A stretch of 64,000 bases of DNA from an uncultured Clostridia bacterium. Lineage in GTDB: Bacteria > Bacillota > Clostridia > Oscillospirales > Ruminococcaceae. The notes beneath the pieces were generated by a model. That model was given only the letters and a program-made list of their open reading frames with translations, had not been told where the DNA came from and did not search any database. The DNA lies in the NCBI GenBank assembly GCA_947627465.1, contig CANQWD010000004.1:51165-115164 (forward strand). The letters run 5' to 3'. A program made the translations under genes and the position numbers. Shown in pieces: positions 50,831 to 60,310 of this stretch (its first letter is position 1; each line of letters begins with the position of its first letter).

Positions 50831-51026
50831 TTGACAATTTATGACGTGTATGTTATAATAATGTGTAAGAACTGCGACATGATGCCGCTTGCATTCCAAC
50901 CAAACGCTGACTGTTTTTGGAATGGAATGACGCGCAGTCAAAATGTTGATCAATGATTGAAGATCTATTTAGCGGCGGGCGCAATGCGAAGCCGTTTGTT
51001 GTCATTTGCATTTGGGAGGTGGATCT
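50831..51026 (+). promoter_or_regulatory. Promoter and 160-nt leader of the SprA-related gene
   Basis: TTGACA (50831-50836), 17 bases, TATAAT (50854-50859). The leader has a stem CATTCCA...TGGAATG (about 50891-50928) and ends with GGGAGG before ATG 51027. I do not recognise a riboswitch class. Confidence 0.7.
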
Positions 51027-51695
51027 ATGCCGAGAGCTGTTATGGGCGCGGGTGTCGGCGGCGCGTTTGCGGGGGCGTTCGGCGCGGAGAACACGCCGAG
51101 TTCCTCGGAGAAGCTGAGCCAAACCATAGCGCAGCTTGAGCATCAGCGCGACCAATACCGCAATGAAAAATCGCAGTCAAACGACGGCGAGTCGAATAAG
51201 CGCGTAAACGATCTCGAAACGCGCATAAGCAATCTTCAAAAGCGTTTGAATAAGCTTAAAGAGCGTGAGGACGGCGAGTGCCAAACCTGCAAGAACCGAA
51301 AGTATCAAGACGAATCGGACGACCCGGGCGTATCGTTCAAGTCCGCGTCGAAAATCGCGCCGGGAAACGTTGGAGCGGCGGTGCGCGGTCACGAGAACGA
51401 GCACGTTGTGCGCGAACGCGCCAAAGCCGAGCGCGAGGGCAGAGAGGTCGTCTCGCAGAGCGTAGTTATCAAAACCGCGATTTGCCCCGAGTGCGGCAAA
51501 AGCTACGTCTCGGGCGGTGAAACAACGACCGTTACGCGCTCAAAGGTCGATGCGGCGGGGAATATCGAGAATGAAGAAAACCACACTATGCCGACGGATA
51601 AGTCTGACAAGTCCGAAAAAACGGACGACCGTTTCGAGGTCGGATTATACGACAGACAGAGCGAAAAGGGCAGATTTTTCGATGTTACGGTGTAA
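51027..51695 (+). CDS. SprA-related (CJM1_0395-type) metalloprotease-like protein
   Basis: A 222-residue protein. The N-terminus is Gly/Ala-rich (GAGVGGAFAGAFGAE), followed by a coiled coil (about 30-80) with a CQTCKNRKY knuckle. The core is VSFKSASKIAPGNVGAAVRGHENEHVVRERAKA, where HENEH takes the place of a zincin HExxH. SVVIKTAICPECGKSYVSGG ends it with a second CxxC. The family is called SprA-related or putative metalloprotease; function is unproven. ATG 51027 follows GGGAGG. It has its own promoter. Confidence 0.85.
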   Translation: MPRAVMGAGVGGAFAGAFGAENTPSSSEKLSQTIAQLEHQRDQYRNEKSQSNDGESNKRVNDLETRISNLQKRLNKLKEREDGECQTCKNRKYQDESDDPGVSFKSASKIAPGNVGAAVRGHENEHVVRERAKAEREGREVVSQSVVIKTAICPECGKSYVSGGETTTVTRSKVDAAGNIENEENHTMPTDKSDKSEKTDDRFEVGLYDRQSEKGRFFDVTV

Positions 51696-51700
51696 ACCCC

Positions 51701-52071
51701 TTGACAAATCGAAAAAGATGTGTTATAATAAATATTGTAATATTTTAAACGCGTTGAAGGGAAAAAAGACCGCGATTTTATTTTCAGAGAGCCGTTGTTT
51801 GGTGTGAAACGGTAATATATCGCGGGGATAGCTCCTCCCCGAGTGGAGCAGGCGAAAGGGTCATCAAGTAGCTTGCTTCGGGTTCTCCCGTTACAGAGAG
51901 CGGCGTTGTTAGATGCCGATGAGAGGGCGAGTGTTCGTAAAGCGAACACCCTCAAACGGAACAGTCGTTTCGTTCGGGGTCCCGCGAGAGGTCGTCAACG
52001 AGAGTGGTACCGTGGAGTTTTATGCTTCATCTCTCGTCCTTTATTTTAAGGGCGGCAGATGAAGCTTTTTT
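51701..52071 (+). promoter_or_regulatory. Leucine T-box riboswitch and promoter of leuA
   Basis: TTGACA (51701-51706), 17 bases, TATAAT (51724-51729). The leader has the T-box order: AGAGAG near 51786, a specifier loop with CTC (51832-51834; a Leu codon) followed by CCGAG, and the T-box core GTGGTACCGTGG (52004-52015). The terminator GCTTCATCT (52024-52032) pairs with AGATGAAGC (52057-52065) and ends in six T. Uncharged tRNA-Leu would favour the antiterminator and leuA expression. Confidence 0.93.
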
Positions 52072-52105
52072 GTTGCCCGATAATCAAATTACGGAGGTAA
52101 AATTT

Positions 52106-53758
52106 ATGAAATTCGCAAACAAATATCAAAGACGTTATTTTATGCCGCCCTATCCTTGCTTGGATTGGACGAAGAAAGAGTACATCGACAAGCCGCCGAT
52201 CTGGTGCAGCGTAGATCTGCGCGACGGCAATCAGGCGCTGATCATTCCGATGAGCTTGGAGGAAAAGCTGGAGTTCTGGAAATATCTGGTGGACGTTGGC
52301 TTTAAGGAGATCGAGATTGGCTTCCCTGCTGCAAGCGAAACGGAATATGAGTTTTGCCGCACGCTTATTGAAAAAAATATGATACCCGACGACGTTACCG
52401 TGCAAGTCCTCACGCAGAGCCGCGAGCACATAATCAAGAAGACATTCGAGGCTCTGGACGGTTGCAAAAACGCTATCGTTCACCTCTACAATTCTACGTC
52501 CGTGGCTCAAAGAGAGCAGGTGTTCAAGAAATCAAAAGAAGAGATAATCGAGATAGCGACAAGCGGCGCGAAGCTGATCAATGAGATGAACAAGGGTCGT
52601 TTTCGTTTGGAGTACTCTCCCGAAAGCTTCACCGGAACGGAGCCGGAGTTTGCCGCGGAGATATGCAACGCGGTTATCGATATCTGGCAGCCGACCCCCG
52701 ACAATAAAGTAATCATAAATCTGCCCGTAACCGTCGCCGAAAGTATGTCGCACGTTTACGCACAGCAGATCGAGTATATGTGCAAGGAATTGCACTGCCG
52801 CGAGAACGTAGTTGTTTCGCTGCACCCGCATAACGACCGCGGCTGCGGCGTAGCCGATACCGAAATGGGATTGCTTGCGGGAGCGGACAGAGTAGAGGGC
52901 ACGCTTTTCGGAAACGGAGAGCGCACGGGCAATGTTGATATAATCACATTGGCGCTGAATATGTACACTCACGGAGTGGAGCCGAATTTGGATTTCACGA
53001 ACTTGCCCGAGCTTGTGGAGGTCTACGAGCGTTTAACGAGAATGAAAGTAAACGAGCGTTCGCCGTACAGCGGACAGCTCGTATACGCGGCGTTCTCGGG
53101 TTCTCATCAGGACGCTATCGCAAAGGGAATGCATTGGCGCGAGGAAAATAAACTCGAACAGTGGAACGTTCCGTATATCCCCATCGACCCGCACGACGTC
53201 GGCAGAGAGTATGAGGGCGATGTAATCAGAATAAACTCGCAGTCGGGCAAGGGCGGTATAGCGTATCTTCTCGAGCAGAATTACGGAATAATTATGCCGC
53301 CGAAAATGCGCGACGACTTCCGCGGCGTTGTGAAGAACATATCCGACAAGAACCACAAGGAGCTGAAGCCCGCCGAGGTTTACGAGGTGTTCCAAAAAAC
53401 CTACGTCAATATCAAGACAAAGCTGGAGGTCTCCGAAGCGCACTACACACAGGGCGAGCTTATTTCCGCCGAGGTGTCCGTAAAGATAAACGGAGAAACG
53501 CGCAAGCTGCGCGGCGAGGGCAACGGACGTCTTGACGCGGTATCGAACGCGATAAAGGACGCGCTGGATCTGAACTATACGATATCCACCTATTCCGAGC
53601 ACGCGATAGAACAGACCTCAAAGGCGAAAGCCGCTTCTTATGTCGGAATTACAATGCCGAACGGCAAAGTCGCTTGGGGCGTCGGAATAGACACGGATAT
53701 AGTGGTAGCTTCTGTCAAGGCGCTTATTTCCGCGATAAACAATTCGGGGTTGATTTGA
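52106..53758 (+). CDS. leuA: 2-isopropylmalate synthase
   Basis: A 550-residue enzyme of the LeuA type 2 group. It condenses acetyl-CoA with 2-ketoisovalerate, the first step of leucine synthesis. CSVDLRDGNQALIIPMSLEEKLEFW holds the metal and catalytic residues. HPHNDRGCGVADTEMGLLAGADRVEGTLFGNGERTGN and a C-terminal regulatory domain (VKINGETRKLRGEGNGRLDAVSNAIK) follow. ATG 52106 is set by GGAGG 10 bases upstream, outside the T-box terminator. No other leu genes are adjacent. Confidence 0.96.
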   Translation: MKFANKYQRRYFMPPYPCLDWTKKEYIDKPPIWCSVDLRDGNQALIIPMSLEEKLEFWKYLVDVGFKEIEIGFPAASETEYEFCRTLIEKNMIPDDVTVQVLTQSREHIIKKTFEALDGCKNAIVHLYNSTSVAQREQVFKKSKEEIIEIATSGAKLINEMNKGRFRLEYSPESFTGTEPEFAAEICNAVIDIWQPTPDNKVIINLPVTVAESMSHVYAQQIEYMCKELHCRENVVVSLHPHNDRGCGVADTEMGLLAGADRVEGTLFGNGERTGNVDIITLALNMYTHGVEPNLDFTNLPELVEVYERLTRMKVNERSPYSGQLVYAAFSGSHQDAIAKGMHWREENKLEQWNVPYIPIDPHDVGREYEGDVIRINSQSGKGGIAYLLEQNYGIIMPPKMRDDFRGVVKNISDKNHKELKPAEVYEVFQKTYVNIKTKLEVSEAHYTQGELISAEVSVKINGETRKLRGEGNGRLDAVSNAIKDALDLNYTISTYSEHAIEQTSKAKAASYVGITMPNGKVAWGVGIDTDIVVASVKALISAINNSGLI

Positions 53759-53772
53759 ATTCATGATAAAGC

Positions 53773-53809
53773 AAAGGCGCAGGTTATAGATCTGCGCCTT
53801 TTGTTTTTA
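53773..53809 (+). terminator. Terminator of leuA
   Basis: AAAGGCGCAG (53773-53782) pairs with CTGCGCCTTTT (53792-53802), then GTTTTTAT. It also separates leuA from the convergent sulfatase-fold array. Confidence 0.9.
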
Positions 53810-55414
53810 TTGCGGGTTCTCTTTAATATCCCGCGCTGTGATCAAAATGTCTTTATCGCCGTAGGTGGTCTGCCCGAAAACGCGGTCGCGCTGTTCGTCC
53901 TCGCCTATGTCGAAGATCGTCCGCTCTTCGGGTTGTCCGCCCGCAAGCATCAAAACCGTCGGATAAAGATCGTCGTAGCTTATCGGCGCTTTGGATATCT
54001 TAATGCCGGTCTCTGTTTGATGAGCGGGCTTAAACATCAACAGCGGATATTTAGCGTCATAGAGATCATTAAGCCCATGATCTGCAATAAACAGAATATC
54101 GCTGTTGTCGTAAACCCCGTTCTCTTTCAAAATTTTAAGATATTCGTTGACGGTCTTGTTGACTGCCACAGCCTGCTCGACAGGCTCGACCTCGGTCTCC
54201 GAACGCGTAAGCTCACTTGTCACGTCTCTCTTGTGGTGCAGTCCGTAAATATATATAAACTTAAACACGTCCTCATCGGTTTTCGTAAGCTCTCGGGGCA
54301 TATTGTTGTAGAAATTCAGCACGTCGTAGTCGTAATCGCGCAGACCGTGCCGCAGGTCGCTTTTGCCGAATCCGGCGGTGTCCATTTGAAACAGCGGCTT
54401 CATAACCTCGGGCGAGGCTCTGAAAAACGTGAGCTTGTACAGCGATTTGACGTACGCAAAAACATCTTCATACGTCACGTCCTCATATACCACGTTTGAC
54501 GTGTACTTCGCGGAGATATCCGCGGGCGGTGTGGTGATATCGGCGTAGATATTGGTTTTGAAGTTTTTCGCCGCTGTTTCGTAGAATTCCAAATTGACGT
54601 ATTGAGCGTCATACGAGTTTTCAAACGGCACGCCCGTGGTCATATAAGCTATCGAGGGATTTGTCCAGGAGTATTTCCCGACGGTGTTGGAGTAATAAGT
54701 GAAGCCGTCAAATTCGGACAACGCGTCGGGATCTTTTTCCATTGCTTCGTCAAATGCAAACGAGTCGTAAGCGTCGGCGAGCAAAATTATAAGATTTCTG
54801 TTTTTACCGTAAACCTCAATATCCTTGTCGGTGCAGATAGGCGTGGTTTCTCCGAAAAACACCAGCAGAGACTGCTCGGCTTTCCATGACTTTCGCGTTT
54901 TATTAAACGTGACATTAAGACTTATTATCTGAGTGATGACAAGCCCCAGCGACACGAACGTCAATGTGGCGTTAAAGCTTTCGGGAAATTTCCACCGCAG
55001 AATAAACGGCATGGCGACAAGCGCTCCCCAGATAAGAATGTTTAACGCCGCTTTCGGAAAGTTCAACTCATATTGCCTGCCGTCAAGCTCACCCATGTAT
55101 AATGCCAAAAAATTGCTCTGAACATACAAAGCCAATGATATCCCGAAAATAATCGAGCGGAAAATATCGTTCGCTTTGCCTTTTATCAGCATACAGCCCG
55201 CAAACAGCGCCGCGAAAACAACGGCGGAAAGTACCGCCATAAAGCAAATAAGCGGTTTAATCGGAAACGCGATGTCGTTGGCGTTGTTGAAAAACAGATC
55301 GAGCGGCACCGCTAAGCAGATGTCAAACGCCGCGAACAAGCACAGCGCGATATCCATAAGTGCGGTTTTCATCTTGCCGCCCAAATGAAAAGCTTTTTTA
55401 ATTTTTTGGCTCAT
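53807..55414 (-). CDS. LTA-synthase/sulfatase-fold membrane enzyme, array copy 1
   Basis: A 535-residue protein with five N-terminal membrane helices (to about 190) and an extracytoplasmic alkaline-phosphatase-superfamily domain. Metal and catalytic motifs: NLIILLADAYDSF (first acid), YSWTNPSIAYMTTG (Thr nucleophile position), FIYIYGLHH and IADHGLND (metal His/Asp). The C-terminal DLYPTVLMLAGGQPEERTIFDIGEDEQRDR is shared by all five copies. Such enzymes move phosphoglycerol or phosphoethanolamine onto teichoic acid or glycan. Substrate unknown. It is the last copy in transcription order. AAAGGGGAG precedes ATG. Confidence 0.85.
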   Translation of the reverse strand: MSQKIKKAFHLGGKMKTALMDIALCLFAAFDICLAVPLDLFFNNANDIAFPIKPLICFMAVLSAVVFAALFAGCMLIKGKANDIFRSIIFGISLALYVQSNFLALYMGELDGRQYELNFPKAALNILIWGALVAMPFILRWKFPESFNATLTFVSLGLVITQIISLNVTFNKTRKSWKAEQSLLVFFGETTPICTDKDIEVYGKNRNLIILLADAYDSFAFDEAMEKDPDALSEFDGFTYYSNTVGKYSWTNPSIAYMTTGVPFENSYDAQYVNLEFYETAAKNFKTNIYADITTPPADISAKYTSNVVYEDVTYEDVFAYVKSLYKLTFFRASPEVMKPLFQMDTAGFGKSDLRHGLRDYDYDVLNFYNNMPRELTKTDEDVFKFIYIYGLHHKRDVTSELTRSETEVEPVEQAVAVNKTVNEYLKILKENGVYDNSDILFIADHGLNDLYDAKYPLLMFKPAHQTETGIKISKAPISYDDLYPTVLMLAGGQPEERTIFDIGEDEQRDRVFGQTTYGDKDILITARDIKENPQ

Positions 55415-55481
55415 ATTATCTCCCCTTTATTTTTCCGCAGCACACATGTAATGTTTTCGGAAATGATCGCGTCAGAGCTTA

Positions 55482-57107
55482 TTACGGATCTTCCTTAATG
55501 TTCTGAGCCGTTATTTCAATACTATCCGTATCTTGAACATTCAAACCTATCTCATTTATATAGGTCGAACTGAAAAGGCGCGTGCGCTGCTCGTCCTCGC
55601 CGATGTCAAAAATGGTGCGCTCCTCGGGCTGTCCGCTGGCGAGCTTCAAAAGCGTCGGGTAAAGATCGCTGTGGCTTATCGGTGCGTCGGAGACTTTAAT
55701 GCCCGTTTCGGTTTGATGTGCGGGCTTAAACATAAGCAGTGGATATTTTTTGCCGTAGCTTTCGTCAAGTCCGTGGTCCGCCAAAACAAGAATATCGCTG
55801 TTGTCGTAAACCCCGTTATCCTTAAGAATCTTAAAGTATTCGCCTATGATCTTGTTGACGGCGACAGCCTGTTCAAACGGTTCCACCTCTTGCTTCGAGC
55901 GCTTAAGATCGCTCGTCACGTTTCTTGCGGGGTGCAGACCGTAAAGATAAATGAATTTAAACGTGTCCTCGTCGTTTACCGTAAGTTCGCGCGGCATTCT
56001 GTTGTAAAAATTCAGCATGTCGTAGTCATATTCAAGCGTACCGGAGCGCAGATCTTTTCCGAAGTACGCGGTGTCCTCCAAAAACAGCGGTTTCATAACC
56101 TCGGGCATTGTTCTGAAAAAAGTGAGCTTATACAGCGATTTTATATATAACATAAAGTTATCCGAATCGACCTCTTTGTATGCGACGTTTGAGGCGTATT
56201 TCATAGAGATCTCGGCGGGCGGAGCGGTCAAAGCGGAGTAGATGTTGGTCTTAAAGTTTTTCGACACCGTATCATAGAATTCCAAATTGTCGTATTGGGC
56301 GTCCACCGTAGTCTCAAACGGAACGCCTGTGGTAATATAAGCCGTCGCGCAGGTCGTCGCGCAGTATCTGCCGACGGTGTTGGAGTAATATGTAAAGCCG
56401 TCGAACTCCGACAGGGAGTCGGGCGCTTTTTCCATTGTTTCGTCAAATACAAACGAGTCGTAAGCGTCGGCAAGCACCACTATGAGATTTTTGTTTTTGC
56501 CGTATACCTCGATGTCTTTGGCGGTGCACACGGGTTTTGTTTTTCCGTAAAGCACCAGCTCAGCCTGCTCGTCGCTCCAGGACTTTTGACATTTGTTATA
56601 TGAAACGTTAAGGCTTATTATCTGCGTGACGATAATTCCCAAAGACACAAATACCAGCGTAGCGTTAAAGCTCTCGGGAAATTTCCGCCGCAGGACAAAC
56701 GGCACGGCAATAAGCGCTGCCCAGATAAGAATATTCAGCGCGGCTTTTCCAAAACCGACCTCATACCGCTTGCCGTCAAGAATGCTCATATACAGCGACA
56801 GAAGCGCGCTCTGCACGTATAAAGCCAAGGATATCCCGAAGATCAGCGAGCGGTAAATATCGTTGGCTTTGCCGCGAATAAGCATACATCCCGCAAACAG
56901 CACAGCGAAAACAACGGCGGATAACGCCGCCATAAAGCAGATAAGCGGTTTTATCGGGAACGCGATGTCCGCGGTGTTGTTCAAAAACAGATCGAGCGGA
57001 ACCGCAAAGCAGATGTCAAACGCCGCGAACAAACACAGCGCGATATTTACAAGCACGGTTTTCGTCTTGTCTCCCAAATGAAAAGCCTTTTTGTTTTTAG
57101 AATTCAT
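55482..57107 (-). CDS. LTA-synthase/sulfatase-fold membrane enzyme, array copy 2
   Basis: A 541-residue paralogue and the closest relative of copy 1; both begin KKAFHLG and share most membrane residues. Motifs: NLIVVLADAYDSF, YCATTCATAYITTG, FIYLYGLHPAR and LADHGLDES. ATG 57107 follows AAGGAG, and the match to copy 1 begins at this point; the open frame runs back into copy 3 but is unsupported. Its C-terminus has an extra stretch (NEIGLNVQDTDSIEITAQ). Confidence 0.85.
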   Translation of the reverse strand: MNSKNKKAFHLGDKTKTVLVNIALCLFAAFDICFAVPLDLFLNNTADIAFPIKPLICFMAALSAVVFAVLFAGCMLIRGKANDIYRSLIFGISLALYVQSALLSLYMSILDGKRYEVGFGKAALNILIWAALIAVPFVLRRKFPESFNATLVFVSLGIIVTQIISLNVSYNKCQKSWSDEQAELVLYGKTKPVCTAKDIEVYGKNKNLIVVLADAYDSFVFDETMEKAPDSLSEFDGFTYYSNTVGRYCATTCATAYITTGVPFETTVDAQYDNLEFYDTVSKNFKTNIYSALTAPPAEISMKYASNVAYKEVDSDNFMLYIKSLYKLTFFRTMPEVMKPLFLEDTAYFGKDLRSGTLEYDYDMLNFYNRMPRELTVNDEDTFKFIYLYGLHPARNVTSDLKRSKQEVEPFEQAVAVNKIIGEYFKILKDNGVYDNSDILVLADHGLDESYGKKYPLLMFKPAHQTETGIKVSDAPISHSDLYPTLLKLASGQPEERTIFDIGEDEQRTRLFSSTYINEIGLNVQDTDSIEITAQNIKEDP

Positions 57108-57120
57108 GTTGTTACTCCTT

Positions 57121-58710
57121 TTATTGTTCTTCCGAATCCCGCTTAATGTTTTCCGTAACGTCCGTATCGGGCTGATTAAAGTGCCGCGTGCGCTGTTCGT
57201 TCTCTCCAATATCGAATATCGTGCGTTCTTCGGGCTGTCCTCCGGCGAGTTTTAAGAACGTGGGGTACATATCGTCGAAGCTTATCGGCGCGTTGGAGAT
57301 CTTTATCCCGTCCTCGGTTTGATTTGCGGGCTTGTACATAAAAAGCGGATACATTTTTCCGTGGTTGTCCGTAAGCCCGTGGTCAGCCATAACGATTATC
57401 TCGCTGTTGTCGTAAACTCCGTTTTCCTTGAGTATCTTAAAATATTCGTTTAAGGTTTTGTTTACGGCGACAGACTGTTCCTCGGGCGAAACGCCGCTGC
57501 CGCGCTCAAGCTCCGCCGTCACCGTCCGCGGATTGTGCAGTCCGAAAAGATAGATGTATTTGAACACGTTATCGTCGGTTTTTTTAAGCTGACGTGGCAT
57601 ATTGTTATAGAAATTCAGAACGTCGCAGTCGTATTTGTTGGGCGTGTTCGTAAGGTCGATAGATTGCACGGGGTTTTCGCCGCTCGACCAAAACAGCGGC
57701 TTCAAAACCTCGGGCGCGCACCTGAAAAGCGACAGCCTGTAAAGAAAACCGGAATACAGATAAGTGTTGCGAAAATCGATCTTCTTGCAGCTGACGTTAT
57801 CGGCGTATTTTGACGTGACGTAAGCGGGCGGTATCGTGATATCGCTGTAAAAATTCGTCTTGTAGTTTTGCGAGAGCGTCTCAAAGAGCTTTTGGTTTGC
57901 CTCGTAGGACTTGTCTATGCTCCCGTCGATAACGTCCCCCGTCATTATGTAAGCCACGGACGGCGCGGTCCAGAGATATTTTCCCACGGTGTCGGTGTAA
58001 AGGGTAAAGCCGTCGAATTCGGAAACGGAATCGGGCGCGGCTTTCAAAGTTTCCTCAAAGCAAAACGAGTCGTATTCATCGGCGAGTATGATTAAAAGAT
58101 TTTTGTGTTCGCTGTATAAATCAAGGTCGTCGTCGGTGCATACGGGCAAGACCTCGCCCTCCGTTATCAGCGGATAATTTACCGCTCCCCACTTGCTGCG
58201 CATCGTGTGGAACGTGTTGTTCAGCGCTAAGCCCTGAACCGCCGCCAAAGCCGCGCTGACAAATATGATAATGCCCTCGAAGCTCTCGGGAAACTTTTTC
58301 AGGATAACGAACGGCACAGCCAAGATCGCCAGCCAAACCGCCGCGCTCAATATTATCCTCCAAAGTGCGGGGGAATATTTTTCGCCGTTGAGTTCTCCCA
58401 TATTCGCCGCCAGAAAGCTGCTTTGAACATAAACCGCCGCGGATATCCCGAAAATTATCGAGCGGAACATCTTGTTGGCTTTTCCTTTTATCAGAAAGCA
58501 GCATAAGAGCAGCACGGCAAATGCCGCCGCCGTCACGCTCCACAAAAACGCGCTGAGCGTTTTCATGGGGAAAGGCATTTCGGCGGCGTTTGTGAAGAAA
58601 ATATCCATCGGTATGAAAAATCCGATCTCGGAAGCCGCGAAAAAGCACGGCAAAATATATGATATGATTTTACTCAAAGTCTTTGGAAACCGCTTTTTTT
58701 CTTTTGTCAT
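57121..58710 (-). CDS. LTA-synthase/sulfatase-fold membrane enzyme, array copy 3
   Basis: A 529-residue paralogue, intermediate between copies 1-2 and 4-5. Motifs: NLLIILADEYDSFCFEE, YLWTAPSVAYIMTG, FKYIYLFGLHNPR and MADHGLTDN. The membrane part has diverged (ILPCFFAASEIGFFIPMDIFFTNA) but keeps the same layout. GGGAG precedes ATG 58710, one base from the stop of copy 4, so translation is probably coupled. Confidence 0.85.
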   Translation of the reverse strand: MTKEKKRFPKTLSKIISYILPCFFAASEIGFFIPMDIFFTNAAEMPFPMKTLSAFLWSVTAAAFAVLLLCCFLIKGKANKMFRSIIFGISAAVYVQSSFLAANMGELNGEKYSPALWRIILSAAVWLAILAVPFVILKKFPESFEGIIIFVSAALAAVQGLALNNTFHTMRSKWGAVNYPLITEGEVLPVCTDDDLDLYSEHKNLLIILADEYDSFCFEETLKAAPDSVSEFDGFTLYTDTVGKYLWTAPSVAYIMTGDVIDGSIDKSYEANQKLFETLSQNYKTNFYSDITIPPAYVTSKYADNVSCKKIDFRNTYLYSGFLYRLSLFRCAPEVLKPLFWSSGENPVQSIDLTNTPNKYDCDVLNFYNNMPRQLKKTDDNVFKYIYLFGLHNPRTVTAELERGSGVSPEEQSVAVNKTLNEYFKILKENGVYDNSEIIVMADHGLTDNHGKMYPLFMYKPANQTEDGIKISNAPISFDDMYPTFLKLAGGQPEERTIFDIGENEQRTRHFNQPDTDVTENIKRDSEEQ

Positions 58711-58711
58711 T

Positions 58712-60310
58712 CTATTCTCCCTCGGGCAGCTTTGTGCTGTCCGTTATTTTTTCGTCCGTGGCGTCAAAATACCGCGTGCGCTGTTCGTCCTCTCCGATAT
58801 CGAAAATCGTGCGCTCGGCGGGTTCGCCGCCCGCCAGCTTCAAAAGCGTCGGGTACAGATCTTCGTGACTTATCGGCGCGTTTGATACTTTTATGCCCGT
58901 TTCGGTCCGGTGCGCGGGCTTATACATCAAAAGCGGATATTTCACGCTGCCGCTGTCTTTCATTCCGTGATCCGCCAATACCAAAATATCGCTGTTGTCG
59001 TAGATCCCGTTTTCCTTTAGAGCGGCAAAATATTCGTTTAATATCTTGTTGACCGCGACTGCCTGCTCTTTGGGCGACGATTCTCCGCCGGTGCGCCGAT
59101 CAAGATCTTCGGTAATGTTACGCGGCAGATGAAGCCCGTAAAGATAGATAAATTTAAAGCAGCTTTCATCGGTGAAGTCAAAATCACCGTTTATGCTGTT
59201 GTAAAACGCGAGGTTGTCGGGGTAGTAGTTGGTGCTGCCGCCCGACGGGTCGCAAATCTGCCCTATCTCGTCGCCGTATATCAAGAACAGGTTTTTGAGT
59301 ATTTCGGGCATACATCGGAAAAACGTCACCTTATAAAGCGAGCTGTCGACCGCGTATATATCCTCGAATGTTACCTTTCGCAGAATGTAGTTTTCCGCGT
59401 AGTCCTTGAGTATATCTTCGGGAAAAACGCCCGTCGCGCTGTAAATGTCGGTTTTGTATCCCGCTTTTACTTTGTCAAAGAATTCGCGGTTGTCATACGG
59501 CGTTTCGGACGATTTTTTTTCTCCCGTAAAAATATAGTGTATCGCGTATTCGGTGAAACCGTACATTCCCGAAGTGTTTTTGTAGTAGGTAAAGCCGTCA
59601 AATTCCGACAACGCCTCGGGAGAAGCCTCCGATGCCTCGTCAAACGCGGACGAGCCGTATTCGTCGGTGAGAATTATTATAAAATTCTTGTCCTTGCCGT
59701 ATTTTTTAAGATCCTTTGAGGTGCAGACGTAACGTTCGCTGTGGTCGAATATATCTTCGTCTACCGCAAAGGAGCTTGTAATGTTGACGCGCAAAACGGT
59801 AAAGGAAATAAAAAGCGTTATTATCTGGATCGCCAGCACAGCGCCTGAAACGTAATAAACCGCGTCGTTCACCGCTTTGGAGTGTTTCTTCGCAAAAAAG
59901 AACGGAGCCGCGAGAATAATGAGCCACAGTGCGATATTGAGGATAATTCTCCATACGGGAATGCTGTATCGGCTGCCGTCAAGCTCGCCCATATTAACCG
60001 CCAAGAAGTTTCCTTGAATATAGAAAGCGAGCGATACCGAGAACACAACAAAACGTACTGCCGCACCGATCTTGCCCTTTGTTAAAGAACAAGCCGCCAT
60101 CACCGCCGCGAAAGCGACCGCCGTCACCACCGCCAAGGAGCCTGCTGGGTTTATCGGGAACGATATCTCGAAAGCGTGCGAAAGGTAAAAATCCATCGGC
60201 GTAAAAAAGCAAACGTTAAACGCCGCGAACAGGCTCAGTACGGCGTTTTTGATTATCCTTTGACCGTTTTCGCTTTTTTCCCACGCGTCTAAGCGTTTAG
60301 TTAAAGACAA
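58712..60310 (-). CDS. LTA-synthase/sulfatase-fold membrane enzyme, array copy 4
   Basis: A 532-residue paralogue closest to copy 5 (LFAAFNVCFFTPMDF, NMGELDGSRYS). The first motif is altered: NFIIILTDEYGSSAF, where the others have YD(S/T)F, so the first metal site could differ. YGFTEYAIHYIFTG and LADHGMKDS are kept. TTG 60310 is the start because AAAGGAG lies 8 bases upstream and the match to copy 5 begins there. It overlaps the end of copy 5 by 14 bases. Confidence 0.82.
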   Translation of the reverse strand: MSLTKRLDAWEKSENGQRIIKNAVLSLFAAFNVCFFTPMDFYLSHAFEISFPINPAGSLAVVTAVAFAAVMAACSLTKGKIGAAVRFVVFSVSLAFYIQGNFLAVNMGELDGSRYSIPVWRIILNIALWLIILAAPFFFAKKHSKAVNDAVYYVSGAVLAIQIITLFISFTVLRVNITSSFAVDEDIFDHSERYVCTSKDLKKYGKDKNFIIILTDEYGSSAFDEASEASPEALSEFDGFTYYKNTSGMYGFTEYAIHYIFTGEKKSSETPYDNREFFDKVKAGYKTDIYSATGVFPEDILKDYAENYILRKVTFEDIYAVDSSLYKVTFFRCMPEILKNLFLIYGDEIGQICDPSGGSTNYYPDNLAFYNSINGDFDFTDESCFKFIYLYGLHLPRNITEDLDRRTGGESSPKEQAVAVNKILNEYFAALKENGIYDNSDILVLADHGMKDSGSVKYPLLMYKPAHRTETGIKVSNAPISHEDLYPTLLKLAGGEPAERTIFDIGEDEQRTRYFDATDEKITDSTKLPEGE

